The notes: generated by a model not told the origin, from the letters alone. Positions 1-13,872 are shown, counted from the first letter of the stretch. The stretch: DNA of 64,000 bases from Petrosia ficiformis (GCA_947044365.1 OX345637.1:1655001-1719000); one strand, 5' to 3'. Numbers and translations: made by a program.

Positions 1-1352
1 GATATGTTGAAAACATACATAATAATTAATGAACATAATATTATAATTATTGTATATTAAAACATCCCAATGTTATCTTCTTTCATTTATATTTCAGACC
101 ACGTGAGTGTTATGTAACCTATATATGTGATTGTATTCATAAGAATTAATGAGCATAATAATATATTAAAATGTCCCAATGTTACTATTATACATAAGCC
201 TTTACCCTTTATCAATCTTTTCAGACTACCTTCAAATTTGTTAGTGCAATGAATATCATTATTATTTTTAATCATTTTATATAGCCTATGAATTTTATTC
301 TGTTACATGTAATGCACTTACTTATAAAATATCCATATCTTTATTATTATCATAATTAAAGCCTGGCAATCCTTTGTGCCTTAAAATTATATACATAGTA
401 ATTAAGCTAGTGATGTAGTCAAAGGGATTGAGGTCTGCCTCGCAAACCGGAGTCTTATGCATTTAGACAAACGATAATTATTTATACATGTATTATGTAG
501 CTATAGCTATAATCATGTGGTTTTATTTATTTTGGCTATAAGCCATTCTTCAATTTAACCTTAACAGTGGTATTATTGTGATTCATATATAGTATAGCTA
601 TTTCATTGCTAAGCAGTTGGTAAGATTATTGCTGTGCTATAGTACCACCACATCTCTGAATGTTGTAATATGTAACAACAAATTCACAACAGCGACAATT
701 CAGCTCCTGGAGTTGTTTTGCATTGCTGGCAATCCAAATACACCTGTTAAGATGCCATAATTATTATGCCTCATCACTATACTTTAAAGTTTAATACATG
801 GGTGTAATCAAAGGCACCAACAGACTCCATATAATATATCTACTAGTAGTAGATTTTCCATAGCCTATATAATTATACATCAGAAGAGTTTGTCAAGGCA
901 GCTGAAGGTTTAGCACCTAGTGTAGGGTGTCAGAGTGCATTTACCTACGCAGTGTTATATGAAAATTCATACAACACACGTTATAAATTATGCTCTACTA
1001 GTGATGAAACAGGAATATGAAGCTATTTATGAGTGCTGTATACTGCATTATTTTATTTCATGTAAAGTGAAAGGTTTACAATACCTGATGTACAAGTATA
1101 CTGTGGTTGTTTGATAGGATCACATCCTGAGATGTAGGAGAAAGTATTATTGATACTCTATAATAGTTGTATAATCCATACCTGATGTATCGGTAGCTCT
1201 CAATATTTCTGTAACTATATATAAGAGGTCACAATAATAAAATTAATACACATAATTACATGTAGATGATTATATGTACATTTACCATGTTTATCACTAT
1301 TAAAATTATGTTGGAAGTATTTTAATTATTTGCTTGCTATTTATTTATGCAG
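1..1352. other. AT-rich left flank, presumably introns of G0
   Basis: There is no convincing coding exon here. An open stretch at about 879-1019 follows an AG and encodes about 46 residues (begins EFVKAAEGLAP, ends at TGA). It could be an alternative terminal exon, but it has no homology support. The remainder is AT-rich sequence with scattered ATTATAATTAT motifs. It probably belongs to introns of the gene whose exons start at 1353. Confidence 0.3.
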
Positions 1353-2028
1353 GAGTACAATGGGCACATGTGAATACAATGATAACATCATATTTTGAGC
1401 ATGAAGGTACTAAAAAAGCATTTTAAATGAGGCTTTTAGTGTTTTCATAACTCTTGATTTGTTGTCATTAGATCTTTACTTTGGTCAGATGGTAATTCAT
1501 GAAAGACCTTCCACTAAATACATAATGAGATTTCAAGTTTCTTTTCAATTTAGTGTTTGGAAAAATCGGAAGGACGTCTTGCAGGTCAATAAAGTTATCT
1601 TATTAAAATATTTAATAACTCTCATGATTATTCCTTCCTTCACAGTATTTGCAGGATCAACATGAAAGGACTGAATTAGGGAATTTCATTATATTCTCTT
1701 TTAAACCAGAACAGAAAGATTTGGTTATACATGGCTATAGAGAAGGTCCTATGGAGGTTTACCTTCATGCTACGAGGCAAATTGATAAAGTTTGTATGCA
1801 ATTTCTTGTTGACAATCTATCATCTTTTTTTTTGTGTAGTTAGAAAAGCAGGAAATAGATGAAGTACCTGAGTATACTTCACGTGTATTCGATCTTTTTT
1901 ATTATAATCCACAAACACTACAGAAATTGCCAAACTATTGTATAAAATTAGGTGGGATATGTATTATTGCTCAAGGATATCAAGAAGCTACTAGTAAATC
2001 TGTATGTGGTAATATTGTCTTTCAATAA
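1353..2028 (+). CDS. G0: 3' end of a family gene carrying the bipartite C-terminal domain (partial)
   Basis: I see four exons: 1353-1406, 1472-1584, 1646-1789 and 1840-2028. The intron phases are 1, 1, 0, 0 and all junctions are GT/AG. Exon 1472-1584 is 113 nt with phase 1 in and 0 out, exactly like exon 58096-58208 of G3. Its peptide (YFGQ..., then MRFQVSFQF) aligns by eye with 'RYYTGQ...WIVKFRI' of G1. The next exon starts YLQDQH, as the G1 exon starts YYEDKH. The last exon (LEKQEIDEV...) corresponds to G1 LYKRDADLF and runs to a stop at 2026-2028. A GTATGT at 2002 could instead be a donor. The W-x-V-x-P signature of the other copies is not kept. The gene continues left of the window. It is a family member by exon structure; its function is unknown. 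Confidence 0.55.
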
Positions 2029-2798
2029 TGCTACAACATAATTTTTTTCAATTGCATTGGTGGAGTTACTTAACAATTTATTCTCAGTAATGTAGTGTGT
2101 AAAGCTTTGGAAAAGTGTGCAAATAAATATAATTATCATTATTTCACTTGTACGTACTGCTGTAGGTTTACCATTGTTTTTAGAATATAATGATACATGT
2201 GTGTATACTCATTATAATAGTCTGTTCATATATACAGTATATTTTAATTCATGTGATTATTGGTATTATAAATTGTTTACCATAATGTGAAATAGAATTA
2301 TAATTATGTCCTTATTTGTTTATATGAATATAATTAATTTACTATTCACCTATGGCAGTTTGTCAACAGTAATATCATTAATCACAAAAATATAATCATA
2401 ATTACAATATTATAATTATATTATATAAAATTATTAGTTGATGATAATAATAGGTGGCATATTTGTATAAAAGTTATAATTATAATATTTAATATGGAGT
2501 AAGCAGCAGTACTACAGAGTTTCATGGCAGGTACATACAATATATACAAAATGCTCGGAGAAATGTAAACATTTTTTAAAGGATATAAAATTAATTATAT
2601 ATGCTTGCATCAAGTTTAATATTTTTAACATTAATATTTCAGTGATCACAAGACTAGCTTAAGCGCTTCCTGCATCAGCGATAACCTCCCGCAACCATTG
2701 ACCCCGTTAATAATATTCATAACACTAACTTAAACAGAGGTTGGCCGCATTACGTCATCAGTTTCTCTTTGGGTGAACTTAAGCCATACCCTATAAAA
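2029..2798. promoter_or_regulatory. G0-G1 intergenic region with a CRE-like site
   Basis: This is an AT-rich spacer between the G0 stop and the G1 start codon. At 2750-2757 there is TTACGTCA, a CREB/ATF-type site, about 45 bp before the G1 ATG. No convincing TATA box is present. A role in G1 transcription is inferred from position only. Confidence 0.3.
2122..2127 (+). terminator. Polyadenylation signal AATAAA for G0
   Basis: AATAAA lies 94 nt after the stop at 2028, which supports 1840-2028 as the terminal exon. Confidence 0.45.
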
Positions 2799-5700
2799 AT
2801 GGCTGTTGAACGGAAGTGGAAAAAGACAAAGAGAGGAAAGTTAAAGCCGAGTGAAGTTGTGAGACTCCATCATCATCAGCTATGTAAAGCTTTAGATGTC
2901 AGTGATAACACTCTACAATATTTCACTGGACATCTTTTCCAAGAAGAGATTATAGATGCACCAACAAAGATTGAAGTACTCCGTAAAAATGGTTTCCATG
3001 GAGCAGATATCCTCCTGAATCTTGTTCGATTAAAGGTTGACCTTAAACCAAATCATCTGGAAACAGTTTTAATGGCAATGAGACCTTTAACAGCTCTGCA
3101 GGATATTGCTGAGAAGATAGAACAGGAACTACACAATGGCCATGGGGAAGAAGAGGATTGTGAAGATATTTCACCAGGTTAGGAACCCAGATGTATTGAT
3201 TCCTGCTGCATACATTTTTTTTAGCGTTAATGTTATTTTTAGTCCGATCATCTTCCTACACCGCCCACATGCAGTTGACGGCACAATTATAATAATGATA
3301 GTTGATGAGTTTGAAAGGCATATATAATTGTAAAGCAATTCGAATTATTAATCAGCCAATCCAGATTGTTTTCTTAAATAATTGTACATAAAATTATTCA
3401 ATAGCATTTATTGGATTTAATTAATTTCTGGACTGCTATAAGAAAACAATTCAATTTTATAAAACTACAGTTGTATACCAAATTATACTCCATTTCAATC
3501 CTATTTTTGTCCACAAAATTCAAATTAAGCTTCTGATACTTCAGATTTATTGTGTTCTGGTGAAAGTTTTCAAAATCATCATACATTGTTTAAAATCCTA
3601 TTACATTCTTCAGATACCAGTTTACCAGTGGAATTAGACAAAGGGAATGCTGTTATAGCTGCTGAAAACTTGAAGAAAGAGTTTTTAAAGCTGCTGCTCA
3701 TGGCTCATCGCTGTGTGAGTGAAGTCGATGTTACAGAAATTCGACTTTGTATTAGCTGGTTTATCAACTCGGAGAAGCTAACTACATCAGATATACTAGC
3801 ACATGTTGATCATTTAGAGAAACTAACAACGTCATCAAGCATTCTTAACTACCTAGTTAGCAGAGGGTTTGTTGGATACTTGAACTACCAACTACTAAAA
3901 GAAGTTCAAACAATGATAGGAAATGAAGCATTAGAGAAACATATTCAGTTCTACGAAACCAAGCATGATGATTTTCTTCTTTGTGTTAGTTTTAACACCA
4001 TTATTGAAATTTTTGAGGAACACCCAAGCCTTGCACCTAATAGCCATGTCGGGCTTCCTAAGTTTCAAATTCATCTCCAAGATGAATGGAATGGTAAACG
4101 TGTGTACGAATGGGTCAAGTTCTTTGAAATGCGGTTTAGCTGGCCACAGAATCTAATCGTTACCAAAATATCTAGGATGTGTGTTGTCCTCACTTATGCT
4201 GTTCTTCCTCTGTTTGTTTCATCCATCGTTACAGACCTTATTGATCCTGAGGTTCTTAAAGAGCTGGAAAACACCGGAGCAAGAGTGGAAATTCCGAATG
4301 ATCTACTTGAGGTGGAATTGCATAGCTTTGCATTTAATATAGTGTCTGCCCCAGAAGTAGGTAGTATCGGGAAACTTGGTGTGGATGTGTATATTCAAAC
4401 TGCAGTTGACGAACAGTCATCTGGTAATGTAACGAGAAAGCAATCCTGCAATGGAGAAGATGACTTTTCATCAATTACGACCGAAGGAGTTTTTGAAGAT
4501 ACGAAGCTGCAAAGGAGTTCGATAGTTCAAGAGAGAACAGATGGGACCGTTGTCGATAACAATAATCATATGAAATCAAAGACACCCTTGATTGAAGAGG
4601 TATAAATATGTTAGTGTGTTATAAAACATCAATAATTTTGCATAAACAGAGTATATTGTGAATTATTTGAGCAATCTCATGAAAATACAAGCATAAAACA
4701 TGCTAACAAGATATATAGAGAAAAACGTATCCCTATGACTGCTTTGCAGTGTCCATCATTCAGTAATCATGGCTAACTTTATGGCAACACATCAGCCTAT
4801 TATAGTTATTATTTTGATTATCTACTCTGTTTACCTTTTAAAGAACCTTGTAGAACTTTAGGAATATATTTCAGATAGAATAGCTAGCTATTAGTTCCAG
4901 TTTCTATGTAAGCTACACAGCTTTCTTTCTGTTGAGCTTAAGCACATGTTCTTTATGCGCCACGCACATTAATTGACTGAGCCCCCGGGAATGACGTAAC
5001 TTCTTTAACTACGTATACAACGCATACTCGAGTAAGTGACACAAACATATAAATAAATAAATATATATATATATTTATATATATAGTTCGAACCTGCGAT
5101 CATAGAAATGGCCATACGGGCCATAAACATTTTGTAGAGAAAACCAAAAACGTTTGGTAATCCAGGAAGAGTCCATCTTAGCTACAAACATTGTTTGCTT
5201 TCTATGTATAATGTCTCAATATCAAGTGTTTAAGTGTTGGTATTTGTTTTCACAGTGTTATAATTCAAAGCATGTACAATAATAATTATGAAAATTATTA
5301 CTAAATAAATTATAATATAATTATTTACAATTCATGCTTTGTTATTATTAGATTCTTCCCCTGATGACAGACAGTGAAGCAAAAGAAGGTTCTAAACTTA
5401 TTTCATTGTTGCTTTATAAAATAAAGCATTTGATTTTCACACAGGTGAAAGCAAGGCTCTGGCTGTGAGTGGATCACTGGATTTGGATGTACACCAAAAA
5501 CAACTCAGACTTTTGTTACATGCTGTTTCATCATCACAAGGTTACTATATGCACTACAGAGTGTTACACTGTTAGTGGTTATGTAGGTCAATTATAGTTA
5601 TGGTAAATTTCACTTTTAAGGCTGCTTTACTTTGACCTCCAAGCTAAGAAATCATCTAATATCAGTTGTAGTCTTAGTTCCATTTGTGGAATAGTATATC

Positions 5701-8700
5701 AGTACTATGCCTGTGATGAACCAGTTCTTGGCATCATTTGTTATTTGTAAAGATGCAGCAATTTACTTTAATAAGCAGTGTTGCTTGCAAATGTCAATGA
5801 TGCTAGCAAACACCATACATCTTATAAATGATAATGAACTGAACAGTTTCATGACATGTTTTGTGTGCTTTTGGGCCCTACCATCATTGTAGTTATGCTC
5901 CACCCATTTATACAACATTGAACAGGCAATACTTGTAAAATAACAATTCTTTTACTGTTTCAATTCTTTTACTGTAATTGAAATACTTAAAAATATTGAA
6001 CTGCTGGTCTACCTACTTAGTATGTTAGTATATTCATTTGAGAAAATATTACATGATATGACTCATTCTATGTACTACTTATATTATTGTTTGGATCAAA
6101 AGAATATCTATGTAAACTAACGTATGGTTTTTAAAACCATGAATAAGTATTATTTGTGGTTTATGATTTAATGATAAGGATGCACTGTTTCTTATAGTTA
6201 CTTGCAGTTTCAAAATGTTACTTTAGATCAAGAGAGTTTGGATGTACAAACAGTATCTAAAACTAAACCAAGGAAAAAACAACCTATCCAGAAGAGTTCT
6301 TTTAAAAAGGATATAGAATTATCTGTAAGTGAAGCTGTACTACAATAATTGAGTAGACATACATGTACATGTATCAACATAATCACAAATCAGTTATATC
6401 AATGTATGAGTTTGGAGATTAGCCCAGCCATGTTATCAATGAGGAAGGAGTCTGGCCTACCACTTTCTAATGCTTTTGTGCAGTATTATAATTTTGTAGC
6501 TGATTTCCAGGCATAGAGCTGAAGAAAATTGACTTGTGAATGTACACACTCTTGCATGCCATTCAAAAATGCAGATAGGTTTAATTATATTCCATTCTCA
6601 CAAAGCACAAAGTATTAGTATAAGCAGTAGGGCAGATGTCTGTCTCTTCTTTCTGGACTATCACTTTATAGTATTATGTGTTTATATAATGTTTGGAAAA
6701 ACCAATTAATGAGTTTTGATTGTGTGGGTAATCAACAATATACTGAACATACATTTCACTCTAGGATTGCTGTAATCGATTTACACTAACATCACCCTCC
6801 AGCTTCATCCTCTGGCTTTGTTAATGTAAAAGAAATACAGCCATCCTTGATGTGTTATAATATAATTCTACATAATAACTGTAGTCTGTGAAATATTCCC
6901 AAAAATTAATTTTTTTTGCTGGTAAGCAGCGATTAAGTAGGTATATTACAATGGGTCTTATTGTTACGTTATAGTAATGGCATTCACCAGCATTGCACTT
7001 GGAGTCCTTTGGTATGGAATATCAAGACATCGTCAGCTGTGTGTGTTGATTGTCATCACTCAACTTCTATTAAAACTTCTGTTCTGCAGACATATTGTAG
7101 GGTATCACTTTTCAATATCAGAACAAACTGATGACAGTTCTTTTCCCCTCATCATAAAGATGTCATTTGCTAGATTTCTTTTATGCCACTTGATTTCCAA
7201 TCAATGTCTTCTTCGTTTAGAGCTTCTTTTAAATGCCTTGCTGATTTAGACCTAGTGGTAGTGCTCTCAAACCACTCCACGACCACGTGGACAAGATGAA
7301 GGTCATTTATTTATCATACATGTGTGCATGCATATCAAATTTCTTTACTGGGGAATTTTTTCCTGTGTGTTAATATTTTATGATCCACAATAGTGTGTTT
7401 ACCACATGATATTATACTTTAGAATACAGATCCCATTCTTCAAGTATTGTCATCATTCAGTGTACCTGAAATATTTCAGTACATTTCACATCATAACCTA
7501 CATGTTACTGAAGAGCAACAACTGAAGCTGGTTTCACTTGCTAGTACATCAGGTTTGCATTCCATAAAAAATATCAATTATTATTCACTATATTTCTTTT
7601 TAGACCTATTCACTATTCCACCTGATAGTGACATGATGAGACATTTTTTTTCCACAATGGATGATACTATGAGGAAAAGCATACTTATATATAGTATTAA
7701 AGAGAGGGATGACCTGGTCAAGAAAGCAGATTCTTTAGAATTAGATATAGACACTTTGAAAGAAGGTGAAATTATAATAATTATATATCATATTATCAGG
7801 GCATAAACACAGGTAGGTTTTCCACTTCATGGGTTTGCTAAAATACAACAACATATCAGTGAGCCTTCAAAGCATCACTCAGTAAATATGCACATTAGCA
7901 GCTATTGGTTTCTGTTTCTATAGTCTTAAATTCATATTTTATAGTATATTCAGCAGTTATATATAAAATGTTTTATTTCTTGAAAACAATGCCAATTGCA
8001 ACATCGTAAAATAAGTTGTTTTTTTCTCACTTTTATTAAAATTTTAAGGATTTTCCAGCTTTTGAATAGCCTTAAAGTTGAACTCTACAGAGCCTAAAAG
8101 GTATAGAAAACGTTTGTAGCAAAGAAAAAACACTCCAACAGTAATGAAATGTATACACATTTAGCAATGCCACACCCTTTTGAATGTTCAAATGTGTTCA
8201 AAGGTGTTCAAAGGTCAGTGAACATGCACAAAGTTTCAAAGCTTTCTATCTTTGTTAATGCCCTGATATATTGTTATATTATTATGTAGTCATAATTATT
8301 TTAGTAGTTAGAGCTAGAATGAATGTTTACTCATTTAGTATGCATTTGAAGATAAATTTCTATTCGAAGCATTGTTGCCACCCTCAAGTCAATGTTTACA
8401 CATGAGCGAACAAACATTGGATCTTTGTTCATTTTTGCTGACTAAGCTTCCAAAGTATCTTCCTTGCCATACAAATTGAAACTTCAGGTAGTTATTCTGC
8501 TATCATTTTAATCTTTCCTTCAGAAAAACATAGACCTGAATGTGTGTAATTTTTACATGGCCAGCCCCTCCCCCATCTAAATGACGGAGAACATTTATTG
8601 TGAGTCTCATTCCTAGAGCTACTTGATTCCTGTAGAATTCATGTGGATGTCACTAATATGCTAAAAATGGATACACTTTCAGATGCTTGTGTAGTTTTTT

Positions 8701-11700
8701 TTTCATCTGCAACTAGTAAGAATAATCTTTGCAAACTTTAGAAACCATAGTCATGTAAAATTCAAAACTTGTGGAGCTGCTCCACCTACAATCATTAACT
8801 TTGACAGTTAACATCTATCTATTTGAGTTCTACCATACTTGTAGTAAGTCTCAGAACAAGACATACAATAGCTATGTACAGTACCAGACCCTCTTCATCA
8901 TTTAGAGGGGAGGGGTTGACTGTGCTACACAAACTTTGAACTTTATTTTTTAGGGGCATAGAGCCATACCTATATTATGTTTCCAGAAGGATAGGGATCA
9001 AAATGTTATGTTGTATATGATTGTGTCAGGTACATAATTATGTTACAACACTCCAATGGCCTTAAATACATTAAAATACATGCATGAACAGCAAGAAGAA
9101 GGCAGTTTGTATGAACTGTACCTAACAGTTCTTTTACTTATGAACCATTTTAAAAGATACAGGAGAACTTGTAATAGGTAGAAGACACAAATATAGCGTT
9201 GGTTTGAATTATCACATAAGATACTTTCTTAATAATTATATTCTTGTTGTATCTTTGTTGCAGCTTTTAGTTGTGTCCTTACAATTTACTTAACATGATT
9301 TTTATACTGATTATTAATTAATAATTACTAGAGTTGAAAACATCTGAAGAAAGAACTGAAGTTTACAAGAAAATGTCGATTGCTAAAACCAAAGAGTTAG
9401 AAATCAAAAATAAGGAAGCTCAAGATTTGATGAGTGTTACTAAAACACCTCATAGTGTTTTGCAAGGTTTGTAATACCAATTATAATTATAATAATTTTA
9501 TACACATACATGTACATATAGGTTCAAATCTTTTTTAACAATAATAATCTATCAATTGTTTTCAACACCCTTTCATCCTCTTTTATAACTAACAACTCAC
9601 TACTTATATAACTACATAAAAGAATATTTTACAACACCACAGATAAATCATTACAATAACTGTTAAAACCACACAGGTCAAAGTACACTAATTCCTTAAT
9701 TATAGTCACTTCATCACAAGAATAATAAATAATTAATTATACATAATTATTATAATTATATACAATAATTTATAAATTATTGTTGTAATAATTATGATCC
9801 TATAGATGAGGAACAGCTTGAGACGAAATATAATGTTGACCTACCAATGGAAAAGTTGAATGTTGATGACAAGGATGTGAATCAGACTGAGTCTACTGGT
9901 GTTACAGGTTTGTATAGGTTTAATTTTCTGTTCATGAATGGTGTAAATCAAAAACAAAAGTGTGAGAGACTATATAGGAGTATAACAGCAATGTGCTTAT
10001 ACGTTTAATTACATTTAATACGTGACCTTCTTTTGTCTTGTGCCTAAAAAATCTCTTTTGTATTATATAGAAAGCCAAGGATGTTTAGTGTCTATGAACT
10101 ATATAATTATCAGTATATAATGTGCTTCTATTTTCTCTTAGGCAGCACTCTCCCGATATATTTAATATACTTGTCTTATGCTTCAAAATCTGTGGAACAT
10201 TACATTTAAGCTTCCATTTTCACAAAAGAGGGGGCACTTCTCCCTCCTGCATCCTTCCTTTGGCAGCCGTGTTATAGCCGCCATTGTCATTCCCCCAATT
10301 TTTGTCAGCCCCTCACTTTGCACATGCTGTCTCTGTCCCTGTTTTATAATACAAATCAGAGAAGCTCTTTTGTATAATTGATACAAGAGAAATGTGTTTA
10401 GTTGTTGCACAACTTGCACTGCATGCCATATTAGTGACAGTATATATTGATGTGACAGTGTGTATGGTTACAAATGTGGGGAGGGTATTCAACCCCCCCA
10501 CTGCCCCCATCCCGCCAGTATCTCCGGCACTGTATATAGCCAAGGATGTTTGATTAATACCTATGAACCTCAGTCATTTGGCTTCTTACATCTAATTGCT
10601 AAACTTTAGTGGCTTCTTGTTAAAAATAGCATGCTTTTTGTCCTGTGTCGTCAATAAACAAGGGCTAAGTGATCAGTTCTGTCAGCCTGTCTGTTCATCT
10701 CTCATGAAAAATGCAAATGTTTCTAAACTGATATTAAGAAAGCACAGGAATTGCAAACACTGTGAACTGCATTAGCCTCTGCAATGTATACAAGTATATA
10801 CATTCCATACGAATAAGTTTGAGGTATGTGACCATTACAAAGTCCTTTTTCTCTTTTTTGCACGTCGGTCATATGCTTCATAAAAATTATTTATAACATG
10901 TGTTTTTAACTTCCCTTGAAAGATGAGTCTTTTCGAGAAACTGAACCTGTTCTGTTAATCATTAAGGCAATATAATTGGTTTTTGTGAACACAGTCATGT
11001 GGTATTTATAGCATCCTAACATGAGGGTGATGGGGCCAAGATTGCATAATGTATTATAATTTATATTCGAGACCTTTGTTGGCCCCGACTAAGTACCATG
11101 CCAAAACAATTAATGTAACTGTCAATCTATATTTAGTGCTTAATGCCTGATGTTCCTCATGAATGCCATAATGCTATATATTTTGTCTCCCATTATACAC
11201 TAAATAACTCGATGCACACTTGCACATGTGCATTAAATCATGTGAGCATGTGATCAGTTAACTGAGTTGTGATATTCTGATTCGCTGATTGTCACTTTCA
11301 TCAGTACTGATGCTACCATAAAGTTCTATGATTATCACTGTAGAGAATAGGTATTACACTGGCCAGATCTGTTATGAATTTAAGGATACTAACGTGTGGA
11401 TAGTCAAATTTAGGATTTCCAAGCTAGCTTCTATACAAATGAAGGTATAATATATACATGTAATTGTGAAAGTAATAATAACTTTTATTAAAATGTTGTA
11501 ATACTTTAGTATTATGAGGATAAGCATATTCGCCATAAAGATCAAATAGTAGTATTTGAGTTCAAAGATTCTGTGAATGGATATATTGAATTGGACTTTA
11601 ATATAAAACAAGAAAAATTATTTAAAGGATGGACAGTAACTCCTCATATGCTACCACTAAGGGTAATTACAATCTATTTGTATATTAACACAGTTACATG

Positions 11701-12996
11701 TATATTTTGTAACAGCTTTATAAAAGGGATGCTGATTTATTTGAGTCAGGAAAACTCTCTGATCCTCCATGCTGTTTCATAACAGTTTTTGGTAAAACAG
11801 CACACGATACTGAACTCTTCTTGAATTACAGGATTTGTCTAATTGGAACAAAATCAGACATCAACATGCTATTTATTAATATAGCACTGAATACCTACTA
11901 TCTTAGAGGTACTATAGCTATAATAATTATCTATTACCAGTCAACAATACAATCCTCTTAACATTTTAGAAACTACTAGTCATCATACAATTCCACCAGT
12001 AGATGACACCACATCTGATACAGGTTAGCATGTGTAATTAATGTACTTATCTATTACCAGTCAACAATACATTCCTCTTGACATTTTAGAAACTACTAGT
12101 CATCATACAATTCAACCAGTAGATGACATCACATCTGATACAGGTTAGTATATGTAATTACTTGCACAGCCATTGATAAATGTTTGTAACTACAAGCATG
12201 TATTCTGGATTTAGTGAAGAACTACTATAATAATTCATTCAGTATGCTACTATGCTAATTATTATTGATGTGGTTAGGTCTATATTCATTTGAGACCTTT
12301 CAATTTTTAACCCCAACAAATATTTTATTTAGTGCACTTGTTAGACTTGTATCCATAAATGTCTTTCAGTGTGATATATACAGGTCAAGCTGTGAGGGTT
12401 ATAATATAACCCTCACAGCTTGACCTGTTTATATCACTTGATTCACTACATATTGTTTCTAAACTTCCACGTTAAAAGGTTTACAGAATTTATGTCATGC
12501 ATATAGACCAATGAAACATGTTTATATGATAGCTTTTATTATGAGATCAGCACAGAAAAATAATATAAAACAGGATACCTAACACCAAGCAAACTGTAAC
12601 CAATCTTGCAAGTTTATATTTCGTAATTAATTTTATCAACACCCAATTGAAAATCATAACTATTAGGTGTATTGGTGATAAATTGTTAATCACTTGTGTC
12701 CACTGTCTCTCTGGTTTGAATGAAATCTACACTTACAAGAATATGATAGTTGCATGTAATGTGTAAAGAAATGCAAATACAGATTAAAATGTTATGAAGT
12801 ATGGCAGAAAAGTTTATATGTAAATCTGTGTGCATTTAATGAGAAGTCTTTCTTTTTATATTGATATTATTCAGAGGAGGAATCTTTGCATTCAAAGGAC
12901 AAAGACAAAGAGACCAAAGATGAGCGAGAAGAAGAAAACAGTGGCCTAATAAGGAAGCACAAGGATGGCGAGTTCTTAATTATAAGACAATTATAA
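2799..12996 (+). CDS. G1: CARD-like multidomain adaptor-type protein, 15 exons
   Basis: Exons are 2799-3177, 3545-4599, 5352-5388, 5445-5540, 6227-6324, 7423-7552, 7604-7765, 9332-9466, 9806-9907, 11344-11444, 11510-11662, 11716-11908, 11970-12023, 12090-12143 and 12875-12996. They join without a frame break to 956 codons. Residues about 20-115 form a CARD/death-fold-like helical domain (LCKALDV...LLNLVRLKVDL). Residues about 165-270 are a helical domain with the GFVGYLNYQLLKEV signature. Residues about 305-375 are a beta-rich domain (VCVLTYAVLP-like core). A charged helical middle (VYKKMSIAKTKELEIKNKEA) follows. Exons 10-12 form a bipartite domain with GWTVTP and PPCCFITVFG. The first ATG, AAAATGG, was chosen because the frame upstream has no other ATG. 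Exons 13 and 14 are a tandem duplicate. The last exon ends at TAA 12994-12996, with AATAAA at 13127. The domain order resembles G2 and G3, so I infer a cytoplasmic signalling adaptor. The exact function is not shown. Confidence 0.65.
4705..5060 (+). repeat. Dispersed repeat family R2 (about 350 bp), copy in G1 intron 2
   Basis: The copy begins near GTATCCCTATGACTGC, passes through a conserved AGAACTTTAGGAATATATTT core, and ends near ACTACGTATACAACGCA. Related copies or pieces are at about 21580-21760, 33998-34080, 35380-35480, 37600-37870, 44845-45060, 45860-46090, 47990-48140 and 53315-53400. No coding capacity or clear terminal repeats are visible, so the class is unknown. Confidence 0.6.
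8000..9300. other. Large G1 intron without recognisable content
   Basis: This is the middle of the 7765-9332 intron. Apart from short direct repeats (TTCAAATGTGTTCAAAGGTGT near 8190-8210) I see no exon, transposon end or RNA gene. The adjacent introns (5541-6226, 6325-7422 and 9908-11343) are likewise empty, apart from scattered short ORFs. Confidence 0.4.
11931..12170 (+). repeat. Tandem 120-bp exon duplication in G1
   Basis: Two adjacent 120-bp units (11931-12050 and 12051-12170) each contain one 54-nt exon with flanking intron. The encoded peptides are ETTSHHTIPPVDDTTSDT and ETTSHHTIQPVDDITSDT. Both exons are phase 1-1, so one or both can be used without changing frame. The few differences suggest a recent duplication. 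Confidence 0.8.
12371..12437. repeat. Near-perfect 67-bp palindrome
   Basis: The arms read GTGATATATACAGGTCAAGC and onward and meet at a central TAATATA. The palindrome recurs at 13884-13950 as part of the 1.5-kb duplication. A cruciform or the end of a foldback element is possible. Confidence 0.75.
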
Positions 12997-13115
12997 AGAT
13001 TGCATATGTATGGATTTTAGTCTGTTTTAACATCTTAATGGAGATATTAGGTGTTGAGTCACTGTGATTTATATGACAAGCAGTTACTGTGATGTTTGTA
13101 TAATTGACCAACAGT

Positions 13116-13132
13116 TTAAATAATTAAATAAA
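13116..13132 (+). terminator. Polyadenylation signal for the proximal G1 terminal exon
   Basis: AATAAA at 13127-13132 lies 131 nt after the TAA at 12994-12996. Its duplicate is at 14634-14639. Confidence 0.4.
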
Positions 13133-13468
13133 GATCTCTTCGTAAAATATAGAAATATATATACAAGGTACTACAGCAACCTAAACTCTGAGAGACCATA
13201 CAAACGATAAAACCAGACATCGACAACTGAGCATATAAAAACATGAATATGCATAATATAACTAAATATACACAATATACTACATCCCTCCCTACTTGGG
13301 ACAATAGGTCCAGTTAATCTGTCTGAAGGTTTACGATTTCTCTTTGGATATCTTGAATACGATGAAGACGCGCTGTCAGTATTGGTAACTTCATCAACAA
13401 GTTACATGATTATCACGATAATTTCTTACAATAACTAATTCTCCAGCTTCAAATTCTTTTACATTACT

Positions 13469-13806
13469 ATGCTTGTCATATGCTTCCTTCTGTGTCAATT
13501 GCTTGTCCAATACTTCCTTTCATTATCAGGTTTCAGTAGATCCAATACTGTTTTAAGATTACGGTTGAAAAACAGAACACTTGGTGCAACTCCAGCAACT
13601 GCATGTGGTGTAGATCTACATGTATACTTAAGAAGAAAGCTTGCTAGTTTATGTTGACTTGATCTACTATCATTTCACTCTGCTACGATTGATTTCTTTA
13701 AGGTTTGGATAAATCTCTCTACAGCACCATTTGTAGCAGTGCGGATATAATGTGTTTCACACCATTACTCTTGAGAAACATCTGGAATCCATCAGCTATA
13801 AACTGC
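13469..13806 (-). mobile_element. Second fragment of the same gypsy integrase
   Basis: The - strand reproduces the distal end of the integrase (the part beyond NGAVERF), with additional breaks. It is the left half of the tandem duplication and ends abruptly at about 13806. Confidence 0.7.
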
Positions 13807-13872
13807 AGATTGATTCCTTGCAACTGTACTAACGAATAAATTGGTTATTTTAACTATTTAATTTTTGCAGTG

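Larger units (their letters stand above)
12360..13806 (+). repeat. 1.5-kb tandem duplication, left copy
   Basis: This segment is repeated at about 13873-15340 with an offset of about 1513 bp. It holds a palindrome, the G1 last exon, an AATAAA (13127-13132) and the distal end of a Ty3/gypsy integrase remnant on the - strand. The left copy stops matching at about 13806, where a short dispersed sequence (also seen near 37100-37165) follows. Confidence 0.8.

Noticed and set aside
6977..7249. 90-codon ORF in a G1 intron
   Set aside because: ATG-started and hydrophobic, but with no splice or homology support. It is consistent with chance in an intron.
12971..12976. GC-AG intron at the end of the proximal G1 last exon (G|GCGAGT)
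   Set aside because: The frame closes 24 nt later with AATAAA downstream, so a terminal exon explains it better.
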